A stretch of DNA of 64,000 nucleotides from Clostridium cibarium (lineage in GTDB: Bacteria; Bacillota; Clostridia; Clostridiales; Clostridiaceae). A program made the position numbers and the translations under genes. The stretch is from positions 1-64,000 of the forward strand of contig NZ_JACSRA010000007.1 in assembly GCF_014836335.1 (NCBI RefSeq). Reading direction: 5' to 3'. Numbering within the stretch: the stretch's first letter is position 1; each line of letters starts with the position of its first letter. Below, piece after piece: positions 18,874 to 28,582 of this stretch. The notes under the pieces were generated by a model. That model did no database searches and was not told the origin of the DNA. It saw nothing but the letters and a program-made list of their open reading frames with translations.

Positions 18874-20079
18874 ATGAAGATAATTCATACTGGAGACTGG
18901 CATATAGGAAAGATTGTAAATGAATTTTCTATGATAGAAGATCAAAAATATGTTTTGAATAAGTTGATAGAACTAATAAAAAAAGAAAAACCAGATGTGT
19001 TAATAATTGCAGGAGATATATATGATAGATCTATTCCTCCTGTTGAAGCAGTAGAATTGTTAAATGAAACACTTAAAAGAATTTTAATTGAAAATAAAGT
19101 TAAGATAGTTGCGATTTCAGGGAATCATGACAGTGGCGAAAGACTTGCTTTTGGAAGTGAAATACTAGAAAGAGAAGGTTTATATATAGCTGGTGTACTA
19201 GAAGAAGATATAAAGGTTGTAAATTTAAAGGATAAAAATGAAGAGGTTAATTTTTATTTAATTCCGTATGTGGATCCAGCAGTGATAAGGAAAAGATATA
19301 ATGATTCAAACATAAGAAGTCATAATGATGCTATGAAAGCTATAATCTCTAGAATTGAAGAGAAGTTTAATAGGGATTCTACAAATATAATTGTAGCTCA
19401 TGGATATGTTACAGGAAAGAGAGAAGAAGCCATAAACAGTGAAGATGAAGATAAGTATAAGATAGCTGAGATACAGACATCAGATTCAGAAAGACCTTTA
19501 TCAATTGGTGGGACGGATTTGATTGATGGAGAAGTATTTAAAAGTTTTGATTATGTTGCATTAGGACACCTACATGGAAGGCAAAAAGTGGGACGGGAAG
19601 GTATTAGATATTCAGGGTCGCTGCTAAAGTATTCCTTTTCAGAAGTAAATCATAAAAAAGGTGTAACCATAATTGAAACAAAAGAAAATAAAAAACTAAT
19701 TATTAGACAAGAAGAAATAAAACCACTTAGAGAAATGAGGATAATTAAAGGACCTATAGAAGAATTGATAAAGGTTGCAAAGAATGAGGATAGTACTTGT
19801 GAAGATTATATTCAAGCTATATTAACTGATGAAGGAGAATTGTTAGATCCAATAGGAAAACTTAGATCTGTATATCCTAATATAATGTTACTTAAAAGGG
19901 AAGAGAGAAAAAGTATAGGAGAGAGTGCTACAGCAGCATCGGAAGGATATAGAAATAAATCGGAAATAGATTTATTTAAAGAATATTATGATAGTCTTGG
20001 TGATGGAGAATTTACAAAGGAAAAAGAAACTATTATAAAAGATGTTATAAATGAGGTTCTTAGGAAGGAGGAATTTTAA
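18874..20079 (+). CDS. sbcD: Exonuclease SbcCD subunit D
   Basis: 401 aa Mre11-type nuclease. All phosphodiesterase motifs are present: GDWHIGK, AGDIYDRSIPP, ISGNHDSGER, VAHGYVTG and LGHLHGRQ. With SbcC it cleaves hairpins and protein-blocked DNA ends. The start follows TAGGAGG. The sbcC start abuts the stop codon, so the genes are coupled. Confidence 0.97.
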   Translation: MKIIHTGDWHIGKIVNEFSMIEDQKYVLNKLIELIKKEKPDVLIIAGDIYDRSIPPVEAVELLNETLKRILIENKVKIVAISGNHDSGERLAFGSEILEREGLYIAGVLEEDIKVVNLKDKNEEVNFYLIPYVDPAVIRKRYNDSNIRSHNDAMKAIISRIEEKFNRDSTNIIVAHGYVTGKREEAINSEDEDKYKIAEIQTSDSERPLSIGGTDLIDGEVFKSFDYVALGHLHGRQKVGREGIRYSGSLLKYSFSEVNHKKGVTIIETKENKKLIIRQEEIKPLREMRIIKGPIEELIKVAKNEDSTCEDYIQAILTDEGELLDPIGKLRSVYPNIMLLKREERKSIGESATAASEGYRNKSEIDLFKEYYDSLGDGEFTKEKETIIKDVINEVLRKEEF

Positions 20080-23000
20080 TTGAGACCTTTGAAACTAATT
20101 ATATCTGCATTTGGACCATATGCAAAAGAGGAAGTTATAGATTTTCAATTATTAAATGGAAAGAATATTTTTTTGATTACAGGTTCTACAGGAGCAGGAA
20201 AAACAACTATATTTGATGCTATAAGCTATGCTTTATTTGGAGAAGCTAGCGGGAGTGCAAGAGAAAATGATTCATTAAGAAGTGATTTTTCAGCAGCTGA
20301 TAGATTAACATTTGTAGAATTAGATTTTGAGTTAAGAGGGCAAAAGTACCATATTAGAAGAATTCCTCAACAATTAAAACCTAAAGTTAAGGGAGAAGGA
20401 TTTACTACTCAAAGTTCAGAGGCAGAATTAATACTACCTGATGGTAAAGTTAAGACTGGGAATAATAATGTTAGTAACAAGATAAATGAACTTTTAGGTA
20501 TAAATAAAGAACAGTTTAAACAGATAGTTATGTTGCCTCAAGGGGAATTTAAAAAACTTCTTTTAGCAGATTCTAAAGAGAGAGAAATTATATTTAGAAA
20601 GATATTTGGTACATACACATATGAGAAAATTCAAACTCTCTTATATGATAGGGCTAGAATTATTTATAAGGAATTAGAAAGTTCAAAAGAAAGAGTAAAG
20701 GCATACGTTAAAAATGTTAGGTGTGAAGAGAAAATAGACGTAGGTGATTATGTAGAATTTGATGCTATAATACAAATACTTGAAAAGTTAATTAAAGAAA
20801 GTAAAGCAAAATATGATGAAACTCAGAAAAGATTAAATAGAGTTAAAAAAGAAATTGATAGATTTAGTGAAGAAAAGATCAATGGACAAAATATCAATAA
20901 ATTAATAGAAGAAAAAAATAACACTAAAGCAACTTTAGAAAAAATGACAAATGAAAAAGAATTTATAAAAGAAAAAGAAATACTTTGGGATAAGTTAAAT
21001 AGGGCGAGAGAAATTACCTATATTGAAGAGGAGCTATTAAAACAAATAAATAATAAAGAAATAAAAATTACTGATAATATTGAATGTAATAACGCAATTA
21101 TAGATATAAAAGAGAAATTAGATGAGGCTAAAAATTCTTTAAAGGTTGAAGAGAATAGAGAAGAAGAAAGATCAAAGTTATCAGAGCAAATAAATTCACT
21201 AAGTGAAAAGAGACCCAAAATAATTGAATTTGATAATAAGATTAATAATATTAATGATTTAAGTATAAAGTTGAAAAAAAATATTGAATTAACTAAGAAA
21301 GAAAAAGAATCTATTGAATTCCTTAAAATAGAGAAAAAAGAAAAAGAAAACTTGATTAAAGAAATATCTGAGTTTGAGAAGAGAAAGATAATTTTAGAAA
21401 AGGATATAGAAGAGAATAATAAGAAAATTCAAGAAGTTAGAGATTTATATAAAGGAATTACCAAGTTTAAGGAATTGAACAAGATCCATGAAGAATTAAG
21501 TGTAAAGTTTTTATCTAAGGAACAGGTGTATATTGAGAAAAAGAAGGAGTTTGAAGAAAAAGAGGAATTATATATGAAAGAACAAGCTGGAATATTAGCT
21601 ATGAAGCTTGTAGATGAATCTCCTTGTCCTGTTTGTGGATCAGTGAAACATCCAAATCCAGCTAAAAGGTTGAATAATGTACCTACAGAAGATGAGTTAG
21701 AAGCTAGCAAAAAGATCTTCGAATTTCATCAAAAAGAATATAATGAGAGTTTGTTAGAATTAACAAAGATAAGGTCGTCAGCTGATAATTTGTTGGATGA
21801 AGTAATTAATAAGAAGTTATATAATTTATCAGAAGTTATAGAGTGTAGTAAAAGTTTTAATGAATATACAGAGGAAAAGGTATTAGTATCAGGGAAAAGT
21901 ATAGGAAATAAGATTAATGAACTGAAGGAAGAGGTAGAGGCAATCAATAAAGAAATATCTAAAAAAGAGTCTATAAATTTTAGGTTAGTTAAAATAGATG
22001 AAGAACTTAAAGTAAAAGAAAAATTGTTAGAAGATATAAATAGTGAGCATACAACAATTTACGGCAGCCTTAAGGGAGAAGAAGAAACTTTGAAGTCATT
22101 AGAAAGTGATTTGCCAAAAGATATAAAATCTATTACAGAATTAGATGATAGAATAAATAAACTTAAAGATAAGTTAAATAAGTATAATGAACAATTAAAA
22201 TTAGCTTTGGAAAGTGTAAATAAATATAATAATGAATTAACTTCAAAAGAAACAAAAGCTAAGGGAATTGAAAAGATAATAAAAGAATTGGAAGAAGAAA
22301 TACAAACTAAAAAATCTTTGCTAGAAGAAAAAATACAAACATGTGGATTTAATAATTATGAAGATTATAAAAGCATTACAAATTTAATTGGTAAGGAGGA
22401 AGTTCTTAAAAGTGAGATCAATAAGTTTAACGAGGAGTTCAAATCAATTAGGGATAAATTTATAGAGCTACAAGATAAAACGAAGGATATGGAAGTAATT
22501 GATATAAACGAAATAGAAGAAAGCATAAAGAAGCTTAGATTAATAGAGAATGATGTCTATAATGAAGAAAAAGAAATATACTCAATTACAACAAATAATT
22601 CTAATGTATTAAAGGAAATAAAGGAAATCAAATATAAATTTGAAGATAGAGAATCGAGGTACAAAACAATAGGAGAACTTGCTACTTTAGCAAGTGGAAA
22701 GAAAAGTCCTTACGTTACATTTGAAAGGTTCGTTTTAGCATCATATTTCCAAGAAATAATAGATGCTGCAAACTTGCGACTAAGTAAGATGACAGGGGAT
22801 CGGTTTGCGCTAAAGAGGAAGGAGGATAAAGGAAAAGGAAGTTATCAGCAAGGATTAGAGCTTGAGGTTTATGATAACTACACAGGAAAGTGTAGGCATG
22901 TAAAAACACTATCAGGTGGTGAAAGTTTTAAAGCTTCATTATCATTGGCTCTAGGGTTATCAGATGTAGTTCAAACAAATGCTGGAGGAATATCATTAGA

Positions 23001-23202
23001 CACTATTTTTATTGATGAAGGTTTTGGTACTTTAGACTCTGAATCATTAGACAATGCTATCAATTCATTAATTGAGTTGCAGAGAGGGGGAAGATTAGTA
23101 GGGATAATTTCACACGTTCCTGAATTAAAAGAGAGAATAGAGTCAAAATTAGAAATAACTATATCGGCTACTGGAAGTAGTGCGAACTTTAGCGTTAATT
23201 AA
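20080..23202 (+). CDS. sbcC: Exonuclease SbcCD subunit C (Rad50-like ATPase)
   Basis: 1040 aa from a TTG start (AAGGAGG at 20065-20071, spacing 8), giving MRPLKLIISAFGPYA. Walker A is GSTGAGKTTIF (~residue 35). Two long Lys/Glu-rich coiled coils flank the zinc hook CPVCGSVKHP (~515). The C-terminal half-site has LSGGESFKASLSLALG (~943) and Walker B TIFIDEGFGTLD (~977). It forms the ATP-driven clamp for SbcD. It begins at the base after the sbcD stop. Confidence 0.97.
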   Translation: MRPLKLIISAFGPYAKEEVIDFQLLNGKNIFLITGSTGAGKTTIFDAISYALFGEASGSARENDSLRSDFSAADRLTFVELDFELRGQKYHIRRIPQQLKPKVKGEGFTTQSSEAELILPDGKVKTGNNNVSNKINELLGINKEQFKQIVMLPQGEFKKLLLADSKEREIIFRKIFGTYTYEKIQTLLYDRARIIYKELESSKERVKAYVKNVRCEEKIDVGDYVEFDAIIQILEKLIKESKAKYDETQKRLNRVKKEIDRFSEEKINGQNINKLIEEKNNTKATLEKMTNEKEFIKEKEILWDKLNRAREITYIEEELLKQINNKEIKITDNIECNNAIIDIKEKLDEAKNSLKVEENREEERSKLSEQINSLSEKRPKIIEFDNKINNINDLSIKLKKNIELTKKEKESIEFLKIEKKEKENLIKEISEFEKRKIILEKDIEENNKKIQEVRDLYKGITKFKELNKIHEELSVKFLSKEQVYIEKKKEFEEKEELYMKEQAGILAMKLVDESPCPVCGSVKHPNPAKRLNNVPTEDELEASKKIFEFHQKEYNESLLELTKIRSSADNLLDEVINKKLYNLSEVIECSKSFNEYTEEKVLVSGKSIGNKINELKEEVEAINKEISKKESINFRLVKIDEELKVKEKLLEDINSEHTTIYGSLKGEEETLKSLESDLPKDIKSITELDDRINKLKDKLNKYNEQLKLALESVNKYNNELTSKETKAKGIEKIIKELEEEIQTKKSLLEEKIQTCGFNNYEDYKSITNLIGKEEVLKSEINKFNEEFKSIRDKFIELQDKTKDMEVIDINEIEESIKKLRLIENDVYNEEKEIYSITTNNSNVLKEIKEIKYKFEDRESRYKTIGELATLASGKKSPYVTFERFVLASYFQEIIDAANLRLSKMTGDRFALKRKEDKGKGSYQQGLELEVYDNYTGKCRHVKTLSGGESFKASLSLALGLSDVVQTNAGGISLDTIFIDEGFGTLDSESLDNAINSLIELQRGGRLVGIISHVPELKERIESKLEITISATGSSANFSVN

Positions 23203-23355
23203 TAAAAAGATACTCTTAAAATACTAATTAATTTATATAAAAAACCATATATTTACAAAAAAGGTTGTCTGTAAACAAAAACTGTGATATTATATAAGTA
23301 TCGTATTTGAAATAAATGGAAAATATAACACATAATGGTATAGAGGGAGATTGAG

Positions 23356-24225
23356 ATGGAATTAAATAATAGATTAGAAAAAAGCAATTTTGAAAGTATG
23401 AGCAAATTTGAGTTAGTACAGTTACTAAATGAATTGAGAGAGGCTAAAGACTTGCAAGATAAATTCCTATTAAATATTTCACATGACTTAAGAAATCCTA
23501 TAAACGTAATATTAAGTGTTTTACAATGCTTAAAATATGATGATAATAATGATAAAAAGTTAGTTGATAAACGAAAAGAATATAGAGATATAATAAGAAG
23601 AAACAGTCTGAAAATAGTAAAACTTATAGATAACATAATAGATTCATCGAAATTAGAAAAAAACTATTATAATTTAAAAAGATCTAATATAGAGATAATT
23701 AGCATGTTAGAAAATACAGTTACATCTGTAGAAAAGTATGCTGAGGAAAAAGGAATAAGGATAATTTTTGATACAAATGTTGAAGAATTTATATGTGCAG
23801 TGGATCCGGAAGCAATAGATAGAATAGTAATGAATTTATTATCAAATGCTATTAAATTTTCTCCAAGTGAATCACAAATATTAGTATCAGTATTCATAGA
23901 TGAGAAAGAAATAAGTATATCGGTACAAGATGAAGGTGAAGGTATATCAGAAGAAGATCAAAAGGTAATATTCAATAGATTTGTGCAAGCAACTAAACGA
24001 AAGAATAATGAGCATTCAGGAAGTGGTATAGGATTAGATTTAGTTAATTATTTAAGTGTGGCACATGGTGGAAAAGTTTCGCTTTATAGTAAGGAAGGAG
24101 AAGGATCTAGATTTGATGTGAAACTTCCTATACTTCTATTAGAAGATGAAGAGATTAATTATGAACTAGGGGGAAGAAGTAAGGTTGAGCAACTAGAAGT
24201 AGAATTTTCAGACATATATCTATAA
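23356..24225 (+). CDS. Soluble sensor histidine kinase (HisKA + HATPase_c)
   Basis: 289 aa with no membrane segment. The dimerisation/phosphoacceptor helix has NISHDLRNPINVILS (His ~residue 44). The ATPase domain has N box DRIVMNLLSNAIKFSP, G1 DEGEGIS, F box FNRFVQA and G2 GSGIGLDLVN. Only ~35 residues precede the H box, so there is no sensory domain such as PAS, and no response regulator is adjacent: an orphan kinase. Input could come through partner proteins. The start follows AGGGAGA. Confidence 0.9.
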   Translation: MELNNRLEKSNFESMSKFELVQLLNELREAKDLQDKFLLNISHDLRNPINVILSVLQCLKYDDNNDKKLVDKRKEYRDIIRRNSLKIVKLIDNIIDSSKLEKNYYNLKRSNIEIISMLENTVTSVEKYAEEKGIRIIFDTNVEEFICAVDPEAIDRIVMNLLSNAIKFSPSESQILVSVFIDEKEISISVQDEGEGISEEDQKVIFNRFVQATKRKNNEHSGSGIGLDLVNYLSVAHGGKVSLYSKEGEGSRFDVKLPILLLEDEEINYELGGRSKVEQLEVEFSDIYL

Positions 24226-24250
24226 TATGGAATATATTTAACAAATATAC

Positions 24251-24279
24251 TTGCGATATTTTTGTCTTTGTGATAAGAT
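24251..24279 (+). promoter_or_regulatory. Probable promoter of tRNA-Arg
   Basis: TTGCGA (24251-24256) and TAAGAT (24274-24279), 17-nt spacer, 19 nt before the tRNA. Confidence 0.5.
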
Positions 24280-24298
24280 AAGTCTGTTATTTAGTTAT

Positions 24299-24373
24299 GG
24301 GGTGTTAGTTAAACGGATATAACTTACCGCTACGGACGGTACATTATGGGTTCGATTCCTATACGCCCTGCCA
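24299..24373 (+). tRNA. tRNA-Arg (ACG), with a G-T first acceptor pair
   Basis: 75 nt. D stem GTTA/TAAC, anticodon stem TACCG/CGGTA with loop CTACGGA (anticodon ACG, read as ICG), T arm ATGGG-TTCGATT-CCTAT, CCA encoded. The acceptor arm GGGGTGT/ACGCCCT has G-T at the first position and another T-G pair within. The weak first pair is unusual for an elongator tRNA. A promoter and a strong terminator flank it, so it looks like an expressed single-gene unit. Confidence 0.9.
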
Positions 24374-24378
24374 TTTTT

Positions 24379-24409
24379 AGACTTAGCCAGTAAGGCTAAG
24401 TCTTTTTTT
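24379..24409 (+). terminator. tRNA-Arg terminator
   Basis: AGACTTAGCC/GGCTAAGTCT perfect 10-bp stem, AGTAA loop, seven T residues. Confidence 0.95.
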
Positions 24410-24470
24410 GATTATTTTTAGTAGGAAGTGGTTAAATTAATATAGTAATAAATTTAAAAGGATGTTATTT

Positions 24471-25604
24471 ATGATGTTTAATACACTTGTATGCTTATTT
24501 GATGAACATAATGAAGTAAATATATTATTAGTAGAAAAGTTTAAAATTAAAAATTTGGTTTTGCTGGTTTCAGAATATGATAAAGATTCAAAAAAGATTT
24601 ATTCACAAATGTTTCCTGATTGTATAGTTGAAATAAGAAAAGTAGAAAATCAAGATATAGAAAGTATAAAGATGATACTAGAAAAATATAAAAATGTACT
24701 TGTCAATTTGACTGGAGGAGAGAAGTTGGATTCTTTAATATTATCAAGAGCTGCTTCAGAACTTAATATAGATAGTATTTATGTAGATTTAGTAAATAAA
24801 AAAAGATATATATTTACTAATGATTTTAGAATAGTTAGTGAACCTTTAAAAGATATATCTATCAAAGAAATAACTGAACTTTCAGGAGTTAAAATAATAG
24901 ATGAATCATCATATCTAATAGAAAAAAGTGAAATTTTAAATATAACTAAAATAATACAGAGTAACATAGAGATATGGCATAAACATAAACAAAAACTATA
25001 TGACAATAATACTTTTATACATAATTATAGGGATTCTTATAGAGTTATAATAAATAGGAGAAATTTAGAAGAAGAAGAAGTAAAACTTGTGGATACTTCA
25101 CTTAAGTATTTAAGTGATATTAATGGGATAGAATATTTTGAAGAAAATGATCAAATAGTAGTTGATTTCAAAAATAATTATTTAAAGGGATTCTTGTTTA
25201 AGAGTGGAACATGGTTAGAAGTGCTTACGCACTTAATAGTTAAAGAAATAGATCAAGTAGATGAAACAAAAAGTGGAGTGATATTCTGTTGGAGTAATAA
25301 TGCTAAAGAGGTAAGAAATGAACTAGATGTAATTGCAATTAGAGATTCAGTGCTCGTATGTATATCTTGTAAGGATAGTGAAAAGTATGATGAGGATGCA
25401 TTAAATGAATTAAAAGTTTATAGTGATAGGTTAGGAGGAGAAGATGCAATTAAGATACTAGTAGCTACTAAAAAGCCGTCAAAAGTTACTGTTAATAATA
25501 GGGCTAAGGAAATGGGAATTAATTTGGTTATTATGGGAAAAGATATAGAAATGTTCAAGAAAAAGATAGAAAATATTATAACTGAAAAAAAATACCCTCT
25601 ATAA
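24471..25604 (+). CDS. CARF-domain DUF1887 nuclease (Card1/Can2-like), stand-alone
   Basis: 377 aa from the ATG at 24471 (AAGGA at 24458-24462, 8-nt spacing). The N-terminal ~140 residues form a CARF-type Rossmann domain with NLTGGEKLDSL (~78), close to the NxTGGTK motif of CRISPR ring-nuclease and effector CARF domains. The C-terminal half is a PD-(D/E)xK nuclease: E in GTWLEVLTHL (~249), D in NELDVIAIRD (~285) and the S-x-K in CISCKDS (~298). Card1/Can2 proteins of this length and domain order are activated by cyclic tetra-adenylate and cut nucleic acids. No type III CRISPR gene or array lies in the window, so activator and role are unknown. Confidence 0.8.
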   Translation: MMFNTLVCLFDEHNEVNILLVEKFKIKNLVLLVSEYDKDSKKIYSQMFPDCIVEIRKVENQDIESIKMILEKYKNVLVNLTGGEKLDSLILSRAASELNIDSIYVDLVNKKRYIFTNDFRIVSEPLKDISIKEITELSGVKIIDESSYLIEKSEILNITKIIQSNIEIWHKHKQKLYDNNTFIHNYRDSYRVIINRRNLEEEEVKLVDTSLKYLSDINGIEYFEENDQIVVDFKNNYLKGFLFKSGTWLEVLTHLIVKEIDQVDETKSGVIFCWSNNAKEVRNELDVIAIRDSVLVCISCKDSEKYDEDALNELKVYSDRLGGEDAIKILVATKKPSKVTVNNRAKEMGINLVIMGKDIEMFKKKIENIITEKKYPL

Positions 25605-25627
25605 TTTTTTATAGAGGGTATTTTTTT
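25589..25627. terminator. Bidirectional terminator, CARF nuclease / psd
   Basis: AATACCCTCTATAA pairs with TTATAGAGGGTATT, with A residues before and T residues after. It separates two convergent genes that end 22 nt apart. Confidence 0.9.
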
Positions 25628-26513
25628 ATTTTTTGTTTCCTATTGTTTCACCCATTGAAACCTTGCATTCGAATCCTAGGGAACTTTGAATTAAAATATC
25701 ATCAGATATGGATATAGTATCTTTTTTAAAGAACAATATTGTAGTAGAGCCACCAAATTTAAAATAGCCTTTTTCTTCGCCTTTTTTAACTTTTTGTCCA
25801 GGAGTATAAGTTTGAACTATTGTGCCTACACAAGTTGCTCCTACTTCTACATGAATTATATCTCCAAAGTTATCTGATTTAAATAGTGACCATTCTCGTT
25901 TGTTTTGGCAGTAAAGTTTAGGGATTCTTTCTAATGCAGTTGGATTTACTGAATAATAAGATCCATTAATAAATTTGCTTTTGCCAGGAATTCCAGAATC
26001 AACGAAGTGGAATCTATGATAATCAGTAGGGCATAATCTTAATACAATGCAAATTCCACCTTCGTACTCTTGAGCAATCTTATCATCACCTAAGAGTTCA
26101 GATAAGCTATAGGTAAGGTTTTTCACCTGAATAAGTTTATTCATAGATATATTATCATAAGCTAATAATCTACCATCACCAGGGGAAATTAAAGTTTTAA
26201 TATCAGTGTTAAAAGGCCTAGCCTCATTAGTTAATTGTCTAATGAAAAAATCATTAAAAGAAGAAAATTCATCTAACTTTTTAGTTGTTATACCCATATC
26301 TATATCAAAATCATCAATAAAAGTCTTAATTTTTCTTTTGCTTAATTTAGTATCACAGTATTTCCCATACAACTTTGAAACTAATTTTTTCTTAATTAGG
26401 AGTTCTGTTAAGCTTTTTCCAATAGGAGAAGCATAACACCAAGTTATGTATTTACCTCCAGCAACTTTTTCTTCTTCGTAAGTGTTTGTTTTTCTATTAT
26501 AAACTTTGATCAT
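25626..26513 (-). CDS. psd: Phosphatidylserine decarboxylase proenzyme
   Basis: 295 aa. Makes phosphatidylethanolamine from phosphatidylserine at the membrane. It self-cleaves at a Gly-Ser bond in [12 protein letters not shown] (~residue 253) to form the pyruvoyl cofactor. The catalytic His region [14 protein letters not shown] is present. This is the longer Psd form common in clostridia. The start follows GAGGT. Phosphatidylserine synthase is not adjacent. Confidence 0.95.
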   Translation of the reverse strand: MIKVYNRKTNTYEEEKVAGGKYITWCYASPIGKSLTELLIKKKLVSKLYGKYCDTKLSKRKIKTFIDDFDIDMGITTKKLDEFSSFNDFFIRQLTNEARPFNTDIKTLISPGDGRLLAYDNISMNKLIQVKNLTYSLSELLGDDKIAQEYEGGICIVLRLCPTDYHRFHFVDSGIPGKSKFINGSYYSVNPTALERIPKLYCQNKREWSLFKSDNFGDIIHVEVGATCVGTIVQTYTPGQKVKKGEEKGYFKFGGSTTILFFKKDTISISDDILIQSSLGFECKVSMGETIGNKK

Positions 26514-26622
26514 AATTACCTCACTTAATTAGTTCTTTAGTTTAGTATAATACTCATTTTAGGATATTACCATTAAAAAGTCTATCACATAGTTATATTC
26601 TATACAATTAGTATAAAATTAT

Positions 26623-26643
26623 TTAGCATATTGTTAATGCTAA
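26623..26643. repeat. Inverted repeat upstream of hydA
   Basis: TTAGCAT and ATGCTAA, 7-nt spacer, about 150 bp before hydA. Possible operator; factor unknown. Confidence 0.3.
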
Positions 26644-26662
26644 AGTAGAATGTAATAGTTGA

Positions 26663-26680
26663 TTGATAAGTAATTAACAA
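26663..26680 (+). promoter_or_regulatory. Rex-like operator upstream of hydA
   Basis: TTGATAAGTAATTAACAA matches the clostridial Rex consensus TTGTTAA-N4-TTAACAA at 13 of 14 defined positions. Rex is a repressor that leaves DNA when NADH is high and controls fermentation genes, so a site upstream of a hydrogenase makes biological sense. Another imperfect inverted repeat, GTTTATC...GATAAAC, lies at about 26698-26722. Confidence 0.5.
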
Positions 26681-26789
26681 TTGTCAGAAAATTAATGTTT
26701 ATCTCTAATTATATGATAAACTAGTAACTAGTAAGGATTATATCAAAAATGCAAATATTTATAGAGATAAGTTAGGGAGGATTAAAGGC

Positions 26790-28514
26790 GTGAAAAGTGT
26801 TATTATTAATGAACAATCATACCAAGTAGAAGAGGGAACTACTATTCTTGATGCAGCTAGACAAAATGGGATTGACATACCAACTTTATGCTATTTAAAA
26901 GAATGTGGAAATGTAGGAAAATGTGGAGTTTGTGCTGTAGAAGTAGAAGGAAAAAACAATCTATCTCTAGCTTGTTTAACTAAGGTAGAAGATGGAATGG
27001 TTATCAAAACTGATACAGAAAAAGTTCAGGAAAGAGTAAAAACAAGAGTTTCTACTTTACTTAATAAGCATGAATTTAAATGTGGTCAATGTAATAGAAA
27101 AGAAAATTGTGAATTGTTAAAATTAGTTATTAAGTCAAAAGGAAGAGCTACTACTCCTTTTGTAGTTGAAGATAAGAGTGAATATGTAGATGAAAGAAGT
27201 AAATCAATAGTTATAGATAGAACAAAATGTGTTCTTTGCGGAAGATGTCAAGCTTCGTGTAAAGAAAAGACAGCAACTGAATCAATTAAACTAGCAAACG
27301 TTGATGGAAAGAGAATGGTTACAACTACAGATCAAAAATGTTTTGATGAAACAAATTGTCTATTATGTGGTCAATGTGTAGCTGCATGTCCTGTAGCTGC
27401 GTTAAGTGAAAAGAGTCATATAGATAGAGTTAAGCAAGCCTTAGCAGATGAAGATAAGCATGTAATAGTAGCTATGGCACCATCTGTAAGAACAGCAATG
27501 GGTGAATTGTTTAAGATGGGTTATGGTCAAGATGTAACAGGAAAGATATATGCATCATTAAGAAAATTAGGTTTTGATAAAGTTTTCGATATAAATTTTG
27601 GTGCAGATATGACAATAATGGAGGAAGCTACAGAGCTTATTCAAAGAATTGAAAAGAATGGTCCATTCCCAATGTTTACATCATGTTGTCCAGGTTGGGT
27701 TAGACAAGTTGAAAACTATTATCCAGAGTTATTAGATAATTTATCATCAGCTAAGTCACCACAACAAATATTTGGAACAGCGACAAAGACATATTATCCA
27801 CATATCTCGGATATAGACCCAGCAAAAGTCTTTACAGTTACTATAATGCCTTGTACAGCAAAGAAATATGAAGCTGATAGACCAGAGATGGAAATCAACG
27901 GATTAAGACAAATAGATGCAGTATTAACAACTAGAGAATTAGGAAAATTAATAAAAGATGCAAAAATTGATTTTGCTAAACTTGAAGATGAAGTTGCAGA
28001 TCCAGCAATGGGTGAGTATAGTGGTGCTGGAACTATATTTGGAGCTACTGGTGGAGTTATGGAAGCTGCAATAAGAACAGCTAAGGATTTTGTAGAGAAA
28101 AAAGATTTAGATAAGGTTGATTATACTGAAGTAAGAGGTTTAGACGGAATTAAGGAAGCAACAATCAATATTGGTGGAAATGACTATAACGTTGCTGTCG
28201 TAAATGGTGCAGCAAACTTGGCTGAATTTGTAAATAGTGGTAAAATGAATAGTAAAGAATATCACTTTATTGAAGTTATGACATGTCCAGGGGGATGTGT
28301 AAATGGTGGAGGACAACCACATGTAAATAACTTAGATAGAGAAAAGATTGATATAAAGACAGTTAGAGCATCTGTTCTGTATAACCAAGATAAGAATGCT
28401 GGTATAAGAAAATCACATGAAAACTCAGCAATTAAGAAGATGTATGAAACATATATGGGTGAACCAGGACATGGAAAAGCTCATGAACTATTACACTTAA
28501 AATATACTAAGTAA
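26790..28514 (+). CDS. hydA: [FeFe]-hydrogenase, CpI type
   Basis: 574 aa, the same length as C. pasteurianum CpI. It makes H2 from reduced ferredoxin. Domains in order: plant-type [2Fe-2S] ferredoxin (LKECGNVGKCGVCAVEV), His-Cys3 [4Fe-4S] site (HEFKCGQC...C), two [4Fe-4S] clusters (CVLCGRCQASC and CLLCGQCVAAC), then the H-cluster domain. H-cluster ligands fall at the CpI positions: C300 (TSCCPGW), C355 (MPCTAKK), C499 and C503 (TCPGGCVNGGG); C299, the proton-path residue, is also kept. The start is GTG at 26790 after GGGAGG. A Rex-like site lies upstream. Monocistronic. Maturases are not in this window. Confidence 0.98.
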   Translation: MKSVIINEQSYQVEEGTTILDAARQNGIDIPTLCYLKECGNVGKCGVCAVEVEGKNNLSLACLTKVEDGMVIKTDTEKVQERVKTRVSTLLNKHEFKCGQCNRKENCELLKLVIKSKGRATTPFVVEDKSEYVDERSKSIVIDRTKCVLCGRCQASCKEKTATESIKLANVDGKRMVTTTDQKCFDETNCLLCGQCVAACPVAALSEKSHIDRVKQALADEDKHVIVAMAPSVRTAMGELFKMGYGQDVTGKIYASLRKLGFDKVFDINFGADMTIMEEATELIQRIEKNGPFPMFTSCCPGWVRQVENYYPELLDNLSSAKSPQQIFGTATKTYYPHISDIDPAKVFTVTIMPCTAKKYEADRPEMEINGLRQIDAVLTTRELGKLIKDAKIDFAKLEDEVADPAMGEYSGAGTIFGATGGVMEAAIRTAKDFVEKKDLDKVDYTEVRGLDGIKEATINIGGNDYNVAVVNGAANLAEFVNSGKMNSKEYHFIEVMTCPGGCVNGGGQPHVNNLDREKIDIKTVRASVLYNQDKNAGIRKSHENSAIKKMYETYMGEPGHGKAHELLHLKYTK

Positions 28515-28533
28515 TTAATATAATTAAAATAAG

Positions 28534-28582
28534 ATGGATATGTTATTTTAAAGAGTTTCTTTAAGTAACATATCCATTTTAT
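28534..28582 (+). terminator. hydA terminator
   Basis: ATGGATATGTTA pairs with TAACATATCCAT, with a further inner TTTAAAG/CTTTAA stem, followed by TTTATTATTTA. Confidence 0.8.

Noticed and set aside
24471..25604. CRISPR array or cas genes accompanying the CARF nuclease
   Set aside because: I looked for regularly spaced repeats and Cas-like proteins on both sides and saw none in the window.
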